From Fontibacillus puldeungensis (GTDB lineage: Bacteria > Bacillota > Bacilli > Paenibacillales > Paenibacillaceae), in contig NZ_JBHTLM010000017.1 in the NCBI RefSeq assembly GCF_042678945.1, positions 1 through 64,000 of the forward strand: a stretch of DNA of 64,000 bases, written 5' to 3'. The notes under the pieces are model-generated. The model did no database searches. It worked only from the letters and a program-made list of their open reading frames with translations, and was not told the DNA's origin. Within the stretch, counting starts at the first letter, position 1, and every line of letters begins with the position of its first letter. Of this stretch, positions 15,650 through 23,676 are shown piece by piece. Both the position numbers and the translations under genes were made by a program.

Positions 15650-17074
15650 TTACAGATCGTAATAAAGTCCGAATTCGTAAGGATGTACTCTAACCGCTAC
15701 GGATCTCGCTTCAGCACGTTTCAGTTCAACGAAGTTGCTGATGAACGCTTGTGTGAATACGCCACCTTGAGTCAAGAACTCGGAATCGGCTTCCAGAGCG
15801 CTCAGAGCTTCTTCAAGCGAACCTGGAACGCTGCGGATTTGAGCTTTTTCAGCGGCGGACAATTCATAAATGTTTTTATCGAAAGGTCCGTATCCGAGTT
15901 TAACCGGGTCGATTTTGTTCTTGATTCCGTCAAGGCCAGCCATCAGCATTGCGGAGAAGGCCAGATAAGGGTTCGCTGTGGAGTCCGGAGTACGGAACTC
16001 GATCCGGCAGCCTTTAGGCGTTACAGCAGCGACTGGAATACGGACAGCTGCCGAGCGGTTACCTTTGGAGTAAACAAGGTTAACCGGTGCTTCAAAGCCT
16101 GGAACCAGACGTTTAAACGAGTTGGTGCTTGGATTCGTGAAAGCGATCAGAGCAGGTGCATGGTACAGAATACCGCCGATGTAATGCAGCGCTGTTTCGC
16201 TCAGGTTGGCATAAGCGCCTTTTTCATAGAACATCGGAGTATCGCCGTTAAAGATCGATTGGTGAACGTGCATCCCGCTACCATTATCACCGAACAACGG
16301 TTTTGGCATAAAGGTTGCCGTCTTTCCGAATTGAGCCGCCGTATTGTGAACAATATATTTGTACACCATCAGGTTATCGGCTGTTTTCAGCAGCGTATCA
16401 AAACGGAAGTTGATTTCCGCTTGACCAGAAGTTGCCACTTCGTGGTGGTGACGTTCTACGCGAATACCAGTTTCTTCAAGCAACCGGCACATTTCACTAC
16501 GGATGTCTTGCTGTTTGTCCGTTGGTGCAACCGGAACATAACCGCCTTTAACCGGAACTTTATAACCCAGGTTTCCGCCTTCTTCAACACGGCCGGTGTT
16601 CCACATAGCTTCTTCGGAATCTACCGAGTAGAAGGTTTTGTTCATGCCGCTTTCAAACCGTACATCGTCAAAAATAAAGAACTCAGATTCTGGAGCAAAG
16701 AAAGCTGCCGTACCAATTCCGGTCTCTTTCAAATATTCTTCCGCACGTACTGCGATACTGCGTGGGTCACGCTCGTAACGCTCGCCGTCCGGCGTATAGA
16801 TATCGCAAAATACATTCAACGTTGGATGAGCTGTAAACGGATCTACGAAAACTGCGCCTTCATCCGGCATCATAACCATGTCCGATTCCTCAATACCGCG
16901 GAAACCCGGAATTGACGATCCGTCGAAAGCTACGCCATTAACGAATGTATTCTCGTCCACTTCTTTCGCTGGAAGAGTAATATGGTGCGCCCGTCCCGAC
17001 AAGTCAACAAATCGAAAATCCACCCATTCAATTTGTTTTTCTTTGATAGTTTTTAAAACGAACTCTGCTGACAT
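15650..17074 (-). CDS. glnA: Glutamine synthetase, type I-beta-like
   Basis: The 474-residue enzyme makes glutamine from glutamate, ammonia and ATP. Motifs are GVAFDGSSIPGFRG near residue 50, EFFIFD, the ATP site FGDNGSGMHVHQS near 265, PSTNSFKRLVPGFEAPV and NRSAAVRIP. The length and the C-terminal GPFDKNIYEL...GVFTQAF resemble the GSI-beta enzymes of Gram-negatives and actinobacteria (about 470 residues) rather than the 444-residue Bacillus GSI-alpha, and the tyrosine that GlnE adenylylates is present. GGGGAGGAAAG lies before the ATG at 17074; nine more in-frame residues exist upstream. It is monocistronic, with its own promoter, GlnR/TnrA-like boxes and terminator. Confidence 0.93.
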   Translation of the reverse strand: MSAEFVLKTIKEKQIEWVDFRFVDLSGRAHHITLPAKEVDENTFVNGVAFDGSSIPGFRGIEESDMVMMPDEGAVFVDPFTAHPTLNVFCDIYTPDGERYERDPRSIAVRAEEYLKETGIGTAAFFAPESEFFIFDDVRFESGMNKTFYSVDSEEAMWNTGRVEEGGNLGYKVPVKGGYVPVAPTDKQQDIRSEMCRLLEETGIRVERHHHEVATSGQAEINFRFDTLLKTADNLMVYKYIVHNTAAQFGKTATFMPKPLFGDNGSGMHVHQSIFNGDTPMFYEKGAYANLSETALHYIGGILYHAPALIAFTNPSTNSFKRLVPGFEAPVNLVYSKGNRSAAVRIPVAAVTPKGCRIEFRTPDSTANPYLAFSAMLMAGLDGIKNKIDPVKLGYGPFDKNIYELSAAEKAQIRSVPGSLEEALSALEADSEFLTQGGVFTQAFISNFVELKRAEARSVAVRVHPYEFGLYYDL

Positions 17075-17152
17075 ACACTTTCCTCCCCAAATCACGAACA
17101 TTAAATCTCGTTATTGCGAGTAACGTTCATCCTTTTGTTTTAGTCTGTCGTC

Positions 17153-17181
17153 ATTATAGAGCCAGCAAGTTATCTCGTCAA
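17153..17181 (-). promoter_or_regulatory. glnA promoter
   Basis: On the minus strand TTGACG (17176-17181) and a consensus TATAAT (17153-17158) with 17 bp between. Transcription should start near 17146, giving a ~70-nt leader. Confidence 0.8.
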
Positions 17182-17187
17182 TACTTA

Positions 17188-17226
17188 TGTCAGGTATTTT
17201 TATGTCTCATGTTAGGTATCGTGACA
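17188..17226. promoter_or_regulatory. Tandem GlnR/TnrA-like boxes upstream of glnA
   Basis: The box at 17210-17226 is a perfect TGTNA-N7-TNACA (TGTTAGGTATCGTGACA). A second, half-matching one starts 22 bp away (TGTCAGGTATTTTTATG, 17188-17204). Relative to the predicted start they are centred near -72 and -50; TnrA-type activation sites are usually near -50. Confidence 0.7.
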
Positions 17227-17285
17227 CTGAGTACAAATTTATCGACAAAAAGTATAAGTAAACCGCCTATCGGTGTCTATAATCT

Positions 17286-17320
17286 AAAAAAAGCCCCTCC
17301 GCCACCATGACGAAGGAGCC
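17286..17320 (-). terminator. Intrinsic terminator of aroF
   Basis: On the minus strand GCTCCTTCG pairs with CGGAGGGGC (two G-U pairs) and is followed by seven U residues. Confidence 0.75.
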
Positions 17321-17385
17321 AAAGGAATAAAGATATTTTCGAGTGGAAAAATTGCAACCAAATGTGATCAAAAATCGACTTTTAC

Positions 17386-18435
17386 TTAAACTTGTACTGG
17401 CGCCTTTGGCGTATCAAAGCGTTTTCCCACAAGTGGAGCCAGCTTTTCCAAATCTTCCAGCAATGCTGCAAATTGATCAGGGAATAGCGATTGAACTCCA
17501 TCGCCGGTCATCGAGTTGTCCGGGTCGGTATGCATCTCGATAATAAGTCCGTTGGCACCTGCTGCCACCGAAGCTTTCGCCATCGGCTCAACCAACTCGC
17601 GCCGTCCTGTACCGTGGCTCGGGTCGGAAATGACCGGCAGATGGCTGAGGCTTTGAAGAACTGGAATCGCCGCCAGGTCCAGCGTATTTCTCGTATAGGT
17701 TTCAAACGTGCGGATGCCGCGTTCGCATAACATAACATTCGGGTTGCCGCCGGCCAAGATGTATTCCGCTGCGTTGAGAAATTCGTCGTAAGTGGCGCTG
17801 AAGCCGCGTTTCAGCAGGACAGGCTTATTACATGTACCCAGCTTCCGCAGCAGGTCGAAGTTTTGCATATTACGTGTACCAACCTGCAGTATATCGGCAT
17901 ACTCGGCGCATACGTCAACGTATTCGGGAGTCATTACCTCAGTAATGGTTAACAGGCCATGCTTTTTCCCAGCCTCGGCCATCATAATGAGACCTTCTAC
18001 ACCGATCCCCTGGAAGCTGTATGGACCCGTACGCGGTTTGAACGCACCGCCACGGAGCACCTGACCTCCAGCTGCCTTAACCAATCTAGCGATATCGTCA
18101 ATTTGCTGTGGCGATTCTACTGCACATGGGCCGCCCATTACTACCAGGTCACTGCCACCTATTTTTACATCGCCTATAGTAATTACTGTATCCTCAGGGT
18201 GAAAATCCCTGCTTGCCAGTTTATATGATTTTGAAATTTTAATGACATTTTCAACATCCTTCATTTGGCGAAGATGCTCAGCCAGTTTCGGTTCGATGGA
18301 TCCGATCAAACCGATGACGGTACGATCTTTGCCGCGGGATACATGCGTCTGCAAGCCTTCCTTTTCGATCACTGCAATAATTTCCTGTACGCGCTCCTCA
18401 GGCGTATGGTTAGAAGTAATTACGATCATCTTCAC
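17386..18435 (-). CDS. aroF: 3-Deoxy-7-phosphoheptulonate (DAHP) synthase
   Basis: This 349-residue type I-beta DAHP synthase condenses phosphoenolpyruvate and erythrose 4-phosphate in the first step of the shikimate pathway. Residues 1-70 are the ferredoxin-like N-terminal domain (MIVITSNHTPEERVQEII) that mediates feedback control in this subgroup. The catalytic barrel follows with VVMGGPCAVES, GGAFKPRTGPYSFQG, LQVGTRNMQNF, KPVLLKRG and the metal-binding SDPSHGTG and IEMHTDP. It is flanked by its own promoter and terminator, so it is probably monocistronic. No chorismate mutase domain is fused. Confidence 0.95.
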   Translation of the reverse strand: MKMIVITSNHTPEERVQEIIAVIEKEGLQTHVSRGKDRTVIGLIGSIEPKLAEHLRQMKDVENVIKISKSYKLASRDFHPEDTVITIGDVKIGGSDLVVMGGPCAVESPQQIDDIARLVKAAGGQVLRGGAFKPRTGPYSFQGIGVEGLIMMAEAGKKHGLLTITEVMTPEYVDVCAEYADILQVGTRNMQNFDLLRKLGTCNKPVLLKRGFSATYDEFLNAAEYILAGGNPNVMLCERGIRTFETYTRNTLDLAAIPVLQSLSHLPVISDPSHGTGRRELVEPMAKASVAAGANGLIIEMHTDPDNSMTGDGVQSLFPDQFAALLEDLEKLAPLVGKRFDTPKAPVQV

Positions 18436-18550
18436 TCATCCTCTCATCCTATAGGCCAACTATAATTAAATTCAGAATCAGCCATCCATTAAGTTAAATG
18501 CTATTTCACTTGAACGCTTGTTCGCTTTTAAGCTTTTATCCATTAAAGTA

Positions 18551-18579
18551 ACTATATAGGATTACATCCTTTCCGTCAA
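18551..18579 (-). promoter_or_regulatory. aroF promoter
   Basis: On the minus strand TTGACG (18574-18579) and TATAGT (18551-18556) are 17 bp apart. The leader would be about 110 nt; I see no T-box or TRAP-type structure in it. Confidence 0.7.
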
Positions 18580-18708
18580 GCCCAACCTTCAAGATTGCTT
18601 TCCTAGCAACCGCACGAAAAGGAAAGACACACAAAGGAAGGGCAAGTGAGTTAAAACAGTGAATCCTCTCTGCAATTGGAAGTCATCATACAAGCCCTTG
18701 AATATAAG

Positions 18709-19220
18709 AAAAACGCCTGACGGCGTCCTTTGAGTTAGCTTAGACTTCTACATTGGGGTGATGGGAGGGATGGGTATGGGGTTTCACCCGCTGTTAAAGT
18801 CGTGTTCTTAAGGAACGAATCATAGGGTCAGAACACGACTTTAAAGGCGGGCCGTAAACTTTCCACCCCATACCCATTCCCTCTTCTGTTCTATTCCTTG
18901 CTCCCTGCAGCTTTTTTCAAAATCTCACCGATCTATTAGGCGTCTATCAGGGGAGTTCGACCGCGGGCTAAGGGTAGTGTTTTACTCTTGGTCACATCCT
19001 TTTGCTTCTTGTCTCTCACCCTTCGACAGTAGATGTATTATATACAGCTATTTCCGCACAAACTGAAGCTTTTGGAATTTTAGTTGCATTTCGTACATCT
19101 AAAATGAGGCAATTTGCCTTGGCAGGTTCGTTTTGCCGATTTTAGCTGCACTTTCTGCATTTAAATGCTCAAAGGTTCCAAATAAGCGGCATTTAACTGC
19201 AGGAAATGCATTTAGTCGTA
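18709..19220. repeat. Long intergenic repeat element, copy A
   Basis: This ~510-bp non-coding element is repeated in the same orientation at 47645-48087. Shared parts in order: a short hairpin (18713-18726) that reads on the minus strand as a stem plus U-run, the block TTAGCTTAGACTTCTACATT, a long-range stem (18767-18781 with 18866-18880), a block near 18923-18965, and three degenerate palindromic units (19078-19106, 19140-19167, 19191-19215). Frames are not kept between copies, so it does not encode protein. Copy A carries an extra 65-bp palindrome. The flanks 18580-18708 and 19221-19397 hold nothing I recognise. Confidence 0.85.
18787..18851. repeat. Nested palindrome present only in repeat copy A
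   Basis: CCCGC-TG-TTAAAGTCGTGTTCT pairs with AGAACACGACTTTAA-AG-GCGGG around a 21-nt loop: a 22-bp arm with two mismatched positions. Copy B has the short sequence ACCCGCCGTTAAACTTTCC at the same place. Confidence 0.85.
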
Positions 19221-19397
19221 AGTCCGACGCCGATTTTCCACTCACATATTACTCTTTTGCTGATCGTCTACAAGGTTTGAAAGTGCGGTGCTTGTCCCCC
19301 GCTTCATCTTCATTCTGGCTAAACTATACGCTTTTTTCGTCCCACATACATAGCTAACAAAATTCTTTCCCCAGAAATTATAAATTCTATACTGTTA

Positions 19398-19430
19398 AGA
19401 AAACCGTCCGAAAATATCTTCGGACGGTCC
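19398..19430 (-). terminator. Intrinsic terminator of the CAP-domain gene
   Basis: On the minus strand ACCGTCCGAA and TTCGGACGGT form a perfect 10-bp stem followed by UUUUC. Confidence 0.8.
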
Positions 19431-19476
19431 TATATGGTGACCTGCCTCTAAATGTATTTAGTAAGGCCAAAATCGA

Positions 19477-20154
19477 TTAACGACCAACAAACTCCTGAGC
19501 CCAGTAGCCGTTATAATAGCCGACGCCGATTAGATTGAAATTAGCACTAAGAATGTTAGCACGGTGCCCGGCGCTGTTCATCCAAGCGTTTACAACATCA
19601 GCAGGCGTTTTTTGACCCATGGCGATATTTTCGCCAGCGTAGCTGTACAATATACCATACGATTTCATCATATCAAATGGTGATCCCTGAGTTGGTGAAT
19701 TGTGATCAAAATACTTATTTTGACTCATATCCTGCGCTTTTGCGAGAGCCATTTTGTTCAGCGCATAATCGCCGGTGAGTGGCTTCAGGCCTTGTTTTGC
19801 ACGCTCCTGATTAACCAGAGTAATCACTTGGGTAGCAAACTGGGACTTATCTGCCGTTGTTCCGGTCGCTACTTGGTTTCCAGTTTGAACCGGTTGCTTC
19901 GCAGGCTGTTGTACCGGTTTTTGCTGCACCGGCTGCTGCTGTACTGGTTTTTGCTGCACCGGCTGTGGCGTATATACAGTATTCCAAGGGATGGAGTTGA
20001 AATATGTTGTCCAGTTAACCGTTTTATATGTTGTATTAGTTGTTTGATAAGTCATATATGATCCTGCAGAAGCCGAAGCCGGAAGGATCAAGCCTGCAGT
20101 CAGCAATGCGGTTAGCCCGCCAGTCACCAAGCGTTTCATATAAGGTTTTCTCAT
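19477..20154 (-). CDS. Secreted CAP-domain (SCP/YkwD-like) protein
   Basis: The 225-residue protein has a signal peptide (MRKPYMKRLVTGGLTALLTAG..., cleavage near ASASA, residue 30), a linker with repeated QQKPVQ units at about 65-88, and a C-terminal CAP domain (residues 105-225). CAP hallmarks are LVNQERAKQGLKPL, the metal-site histidines in YFDHNSP and GHRANIL, and GENIAMG. CAP proteins of spore formers are exported; one role is in the spore coat or cortex region, others are unknown. GGAG precedes the ATG. The gene has its own terminator. Confidence 0.9.
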   Translation of the reverse strand: MRKPYMKRLVTGGLTALLTAGLILPASASAGSYMTYQTTNTTYKTVNWTTYFNSIPWNTVYTPQPVQQKPVQQQPVQQKPVQQPAKQPVQTGNQVATGTTADKSQFATQVITLVNQERAKQGLKPLTGDYALNKMALAKAQDMSQNKYFDHNSPTQGSPFDMMKSYGILYSYAGENIAMGQKTPADVVNAWMNSAGHRANILSANFNLIGVGYYNGYWAQEFVGR

Positions 20155-20188
20155 GTTGTCATCTCCTTAGCTGCTATTGTTAATCTTT

Positions 20189-20206
20189 GGTTACATTTTT
20201 GTAACC
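20189..20206. promoter_or_regulatory. Inverted repeat upstream of the CAP-domain gene
   Basis: GGTTACA-TTTT-TGTAACC is a perfect 7-bp inverted repeat about 35 bp before the start codon. It could be an operator; the factor is unknown. Confidence 0.4.
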
Positions 20207-20272
20207 TTTACAATTAGGAGTATAACATGAAACTAGAGAAGAAGGATCCCCGCAAATGTTGGAAGAGCATAC

Positions 20273-20321
20273 AAAAAACCGTCCTTTCTTGAGAGGATTT
20301 ACCTCATCATAGAAGGGACGG
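20273..20321 (-). terminator. Intrinsic terminator of ispH
   Basis: On the minus strand CCGTCC-CTTCT and AGAA-AGGACGG pair, with an inner GAGG/CCTC stem, and six U residues follow. Confidence 0.75.
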
Positions 20322-20361
20322 CAATCGTCGCAACGCCTAATCACGTAGATTTACTTCGATA

Positions 20362-21321
20362 TTATTCCTTATTGTCGCTTGCTAAAGCCTTCACAGGCGG
20401 TAGAAGCTTCTTCATGTTAACTGTCCGGTGAATTTCCCATGTAGCCGGATTTGCCGAATCATACTGCTCCAAATAATTGATGACTTCCTTCGTGATCGGG
20501 GTCGGTGTAGATGCGCCGGAGGTGACCGCCACTTTACTGATCCCCTGAAGCCATTCCTGCTTCAGCTCCGTCACGTCAGCGATCCGGTACGCCCTTACAC
20601 CAGCGATCTCCTCGGCCACCTGGGCCAGCCGATTGGAATTGTTGCTGCGAGGATCACCGACCACGATGACCAGATCCGCCTGCCCTGCTTGCTCTGCAAC
20701 CGCCTCCTGCCGCATCTGCGTTGCGAGGCAAATCTCATTGTGTACTTCTGCACCCGGATACTTTTCCAGCAGTTTTTTCATAATATGCTTGATGTCCCAC
20801 TGACTCATCGTTGTCTGATTCGTGATCACGATTTTGTCTGCGGTCAAGTTCAGATCAGCGATTTCCTCTTCCTTCTCAATTAGATGAACGCGCCCTGGCG
20901 AGACACCGACGGCACCTTCCGGCTCCGGATGCCCCTTCTTTCCGATATAAATCACTTCATAGCCTTCTGCTACTTTCTCAGAAATCAGTGTATGGGTTTT
21001 CGTAACATCGGGACAAGTGGCATCAACGGTGGTGAGTCCTCTCTCCCGCGCCAGCTTACGAACCTCCGGCGACACTCCGTGCGCGGTAAAAATAACGGTC
21101 CCCCGGTCCACCTGATTTAAAATGTCCAGTCGGTTAGGCCCATCCAGTGTAATGATCCCTTCATCCTCAAAGGAATTCGTGACATGACTGTTATGGACAA
21201 TCATGCCTAATATATAAATCGGCCGCGGCAAGTCGAGGTTTTTCGCTGCCTGTCTGGCCAGTACCATCGCATCTACAACGCCGTAGCAGTAGCCGCGCGG
21301 CGATATTTTAATGACTTCCAT
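20362..21321 (-). CDS. ispH: 4-Hydroxy-3-methylbut-2-enyl diphosphate reductase IspH
   Basis: The 319-residue iron-sulfur enzyme performs the last step of the MEP isoprenoid pathway, making IPP and DMAPP. The three cluster cysteines are in SPRGYCYGV (near residue 13), VDATCPDVTK (near 95) and HNEICLATQMRQ (near 192); HNSHV, FTAHGVSP and GDPRSNNSNRL are also typical. I start it at the ATG at 21321, which has AAGGGA 8 nt upstream, rather than the TTG at 21351. It is monocistronic with a clear terminator. Confidence 0.95.
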   Translation of the reverse strand: MEVIKISPRGYCYGVVDAMVLARQAAKNLDLPRPIYILGMIVHNSHVTNSFEDEGIITLDGPNRLDILNQVDRGTVIFTAHGVSPEVRKLARERGLTTVDATCPDVTKTHTLISEKVAEGYEVIYIGKKGHPEPEGAVGVSPGRVHLIEKEEEIADLNLTADKIVITNQTTMSQWDIKHIMKKLLEKYPGAEVHNEICLATQMRQEAVAEQAGQADLVIVVGDPRSNNSNRLAQVAEEIAGVRAYRIADVTELKQEWLQGISKVAVTSGASTPTPITKEVINYLEQYDSANPATWEIHRTVNMKKLLPPVKALASDNKE

Positions 21322-21385
21322 AGCTTCGATCCCTTCTTTCTTGTTTCCCAAATTTCCTGACGGAGGGAAGCTATTCTATTATATC

Positions 21386-22846
21386 TTATTCCGGAAAGGC
21401 GTTAAAGATGGCCGGGAGCCAGATGATAAAGGTCGTTCCTTCCCCAAGCTTTGTCATAACCTCTACAGATCCATCATGCTCATCAATGATCCACTTGGCG
21501 ATCGATAAACCTAGTCCAGTGCCTTGAATGACTCCCCGAGAAGGATCCGCCCGGTAGAACCGTTCGAAGATATGCGGAACCTCGCCGCGGTCCATTCCGA
21601 TCCCGGTATCGGCAATTCGAATCCCAATTTGCTTACCTGAGCGAATGGCGTCGATCGTCACGCTGCCCTCCTGGGTATACTTAAACGCATTTTCAATGAA
21701 GATGAACAGCATTTGCTGTAAATAATCTTTGCTCCCGTTAACACAGGTATCCTCCAACGCATCCAGATTCCCCTGAATCCACTCTGCCTTGCGGGGAAGA
21801 AATTGAGCACGGCGGATAACCTCCTCGACCACCGGCTGAAGTAAGATCGGCTCCTTCGTGACTGTTTGACCTGCATCAGCGCGAGCCAGCGACAGCATAT
21901 CATTGACAAGACGGCTCATCCGCTCCGATTCGGCCGCGATGTCACTTACCGCCTCCAGCGAATAATCTCTTACCTCATCCTCTTCAAGCGTATCTCTCTT
22001 CTTGGCGTCCGGGCTCCACATTTTCTTTAAAAGATCCACGTTGCCGCGAATCGTTGTAAGCGGAGTTCTAAGCTCATGCGATGCATCGGATACAAAGCGG
22101 CGCTGTGCCGAATATGCTTCATCCAGCTCCTTGTAAAATCCCTCAGTCCTCTCCAGCATTCCGTTTACGGTCCCGATCAGGCGGCCGATCTCGTCATTGG
22201 GACCGTTGTAGTCGATACGCACGCTTAGATCATTCCCGGTCTGAATGCCGTTCGCTGCCTCAATTACCTTGCCGATCGGTGCCATCGATTTGCGGGCAAG
22301 GAACATTCCTAACGAGCTGGCAATAATGATAAGGAATACGGATCCAAACAGCAAAACGGTGCGCATTTGATGCATCAGCCGATTTTCGGCGTTGGTGTCT
22401 GCGGCCAGCTGCAGTAATCCGACAATCGTATTCTCATTAAGAACAAGAGCTCTTTCATACAAAATATAGGAATTTCCGTTTATTGTGATGTTTTGAAACT
22501 TGCCTTTTTTTCCGATGTCTTCAATGTCAGGCACGGGAAAAGCGATATTACGCTCGCGCAACCCGCTTGACCTACGGGCGATGCCGGTAACATAGTTGTT
22601 TAGCTGCCAGGATATTCGCGCATCCTCCAACCGCATTCTCTGTTCAGGCTCGAAATCCATGTTCCAGCCTTGTGAAAGTGTAACATTGGTGGTACTCAAA
22701 ATTTGATCGGCTTGCTCGCTCAATTTTTTCTTTACTTCCTCAAACGTGTTATATCTGACTAGCCCAAAAATCGATACGCTAAAAAGAATGAGCATAATCG
22801 CCAACATGCCGGTATACCAAGCGGTCAGGCGTAACCGGATCGACAT
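21386..22846 (-). CDS. Sensor histidine kinase (HAMP, HisKA, HATPase)
   Basis: The 486-residue membrane kinase has an N-terminal helix (residues 5-27), an extracytoplasmic sensor region of about 130 residues, a second helix near 163-185 (VLLFGSVFLIIIASSLGMFL), HAMP, a dimerisation domain with the phospho-acceptor in SHELRTPLTTIRGN near 256, and a catalytic domain with IENAFKYT, DTGIGM and GTGLGLSIAKWI. Its start lies 1 nt after the response-regulator stop, so the two form an operon. The gene set next to htrA suggests, by inference, a secretion or envelope stress sensor like CssS. Confidence 0.92.
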   Translation of the reverse strand: MSIRLRLTAWYTGMLAIMLILFSVSIFGLVRYNTFEEVKKKLSEQADQILSTTNVTLSQGWNMDFEPEQRMRLEDARISWQLNNYVTGIARRSSGLRERNIAFPVPDIEDIGKKGKFQNITINGNSYILYERALVLNENTIVGLLQLAADTNAENRLMHQMRTVLLFGSVFLIIIASSLGMFLARKSMAPIGKVIEAANGIQTGNDLSVRIDYNGPNDEIGRLIGTVNGMLERTEGFYKELDEAYSAQRRFVSDASHELRTPLTTIRGNVDLLKKMWSPDAKKRDTLEEDEVRDYSLEAVSDIAAESERMSRLVNDMLSLARADAGQTVTKEPILLQPVVEEVIRRAQFLPRKAEWIQGNLDALEDTCVNGSKDYLQQMLFIFIENAFKYTQEGSVTIDAIRSGKQIGIRIADTGIGMDRGEVPHIFERFYRADPSRGVIQGTGLGLSIAKWIIDEHDGSVEVMTKLGEGTTFIIWLPAIFNAFPE

Positions 22847-22847
22847 G

Positions 22848-23537
22848 TTAGGCGTCCCCTCTCAGAATGTAACCGGCGCCTCGGATCGTTTGAATGACAC
22901 GCTTCCCACCGTGCTCCTCCGTTTTTTGTCTCAGCATGGCAATATAGACTTCCAACACATTGGACTCCCCGCTGTAGTCGTAACCCCATATTTTATCCAT
23001 AATCAAATCGCGGGTCAGCAGGCGCTTAGGATTCTGCATGAACAGGTGCAGCAGTTCAAATTCCTTGGCCGTCAGCTCAAGCCGGTCCCCGGCGCGCACC
23101 ACCTCACGCGACTCCAGATCCATCACAATATCCTCAAAGATCAGACGTTGGCCGCCTCCCTCTCCGGAGGTATCCTTGCGGCGAAGCAAAGCTCTCACCC
23201 GAGCTAGCAGTTCCTCCAATGCAAACGGTTTGACCAGGTAATCATCGGCACCGATATCTAGCCCCTTCACCCGGTTCTCAACCTCATCCTTGGCGGTCAA
23301 CATCAGCACCGGCACGGTACTGCCCCCTTCACGCAAGCGCCGGCACACTTCAAAGCCGTCGATCTTCGGCATCATCACATCCAGAATAATCAAATCCGGA
23401 TCAGCGCTCAGGATCATGGACAGCCCTTCCGCTCCATTATTCGCCGTATATACGTCATATCCCTCAAATGCCAGGCCGCGACGCAGCATGGATGTGATTT
23501 TCTCATCGTCATCAATGACTAATATTCCCGATCTCAC
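22848..23537 (-). CDS. OmpR-family response regulator
   Basis: The 229-residue regulator has a receiver domain (residues 4-117; DDDEK acidic pair, phospho-acceptor Asp in DLIILDVMMPKIDG near 53, TAKDEV, and K in DYLVKPFA) and an OmpR/PhoB winged helix (residues 130-228, DLIMDKIWGYDYSGESNVLEVYI and IRGAGYIL). It is transcribed with the kinase downstream and lies 140 bp after htrA on the same strand, separated by a strong stem. A TTAAGG-N5-TTAAGG direct repeat before htrA fits the binding mode of this family. Confidence 0.94.
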   Translation of the reverse strand: MRSGILVIDDDEKITSMLRRGLAFEGYDVYTANNGAEGLSMILSADPDLIILDVMMPKIDGFEVCRRLREGGSTVPVLMLTAKDEVENRVKGLDIGADDYLVKPFALEELLARVRALLRRKDTSGEGGGQRLIFEDIVMDLESREVVRAGDRLELTAKEFELLHLFMQNPKRLLTRDLIMDKIWGYDYSGESNVLEVYIAMLRQKTEEHGGKRVIQTIRGAGYILRGDA

Positions 23538-23611
23538 CGGAACCTCTCCTTGTCGTATCGTGTATTTCTTCTCTTCTCATATTAGCAAATGTAGAACGCG
23601 GAGCGCATCTA

Positions 23612-23647
23612 TACCAAAGAGGCGGCAGGCTAATCCCTGCCGCCTCT
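23612..23647 (-). terminator. Stem-loop terminator after htrA
   Basis: On the minus strand AGAGGCGGCAGG and CCTGCCGCCTCT form a perfect 12-bp stem; the U-tract is short (UUUGG), so some read-through into the two-component genes is possible. Confidence 0.65.
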
Positions 23648-23676
23648 CCTCATTCGGCTCGACGATCCATATACGG

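Noticed and set aside
15608..16915. A 435-codon plus-strand frame
   Set aside because: It is antisense to glnA, whose protein is fully recognisable; the plus-strand product has no family features. It is a shadow of the codon use of glnA.
19133..19357. A 74-codon plus-strand frame starting inside repeat copy A
   Set aside because: The same region of copy B does not keep the frame, and there is no ribosome site.
20189..20213. WalR-type box (two TGTAA hexamers) upstream of the CAP-domain gene
   Set aside because: The direct-repeat spacing is 11 nt rather than 5; the perfect inverted repeat is the better description.
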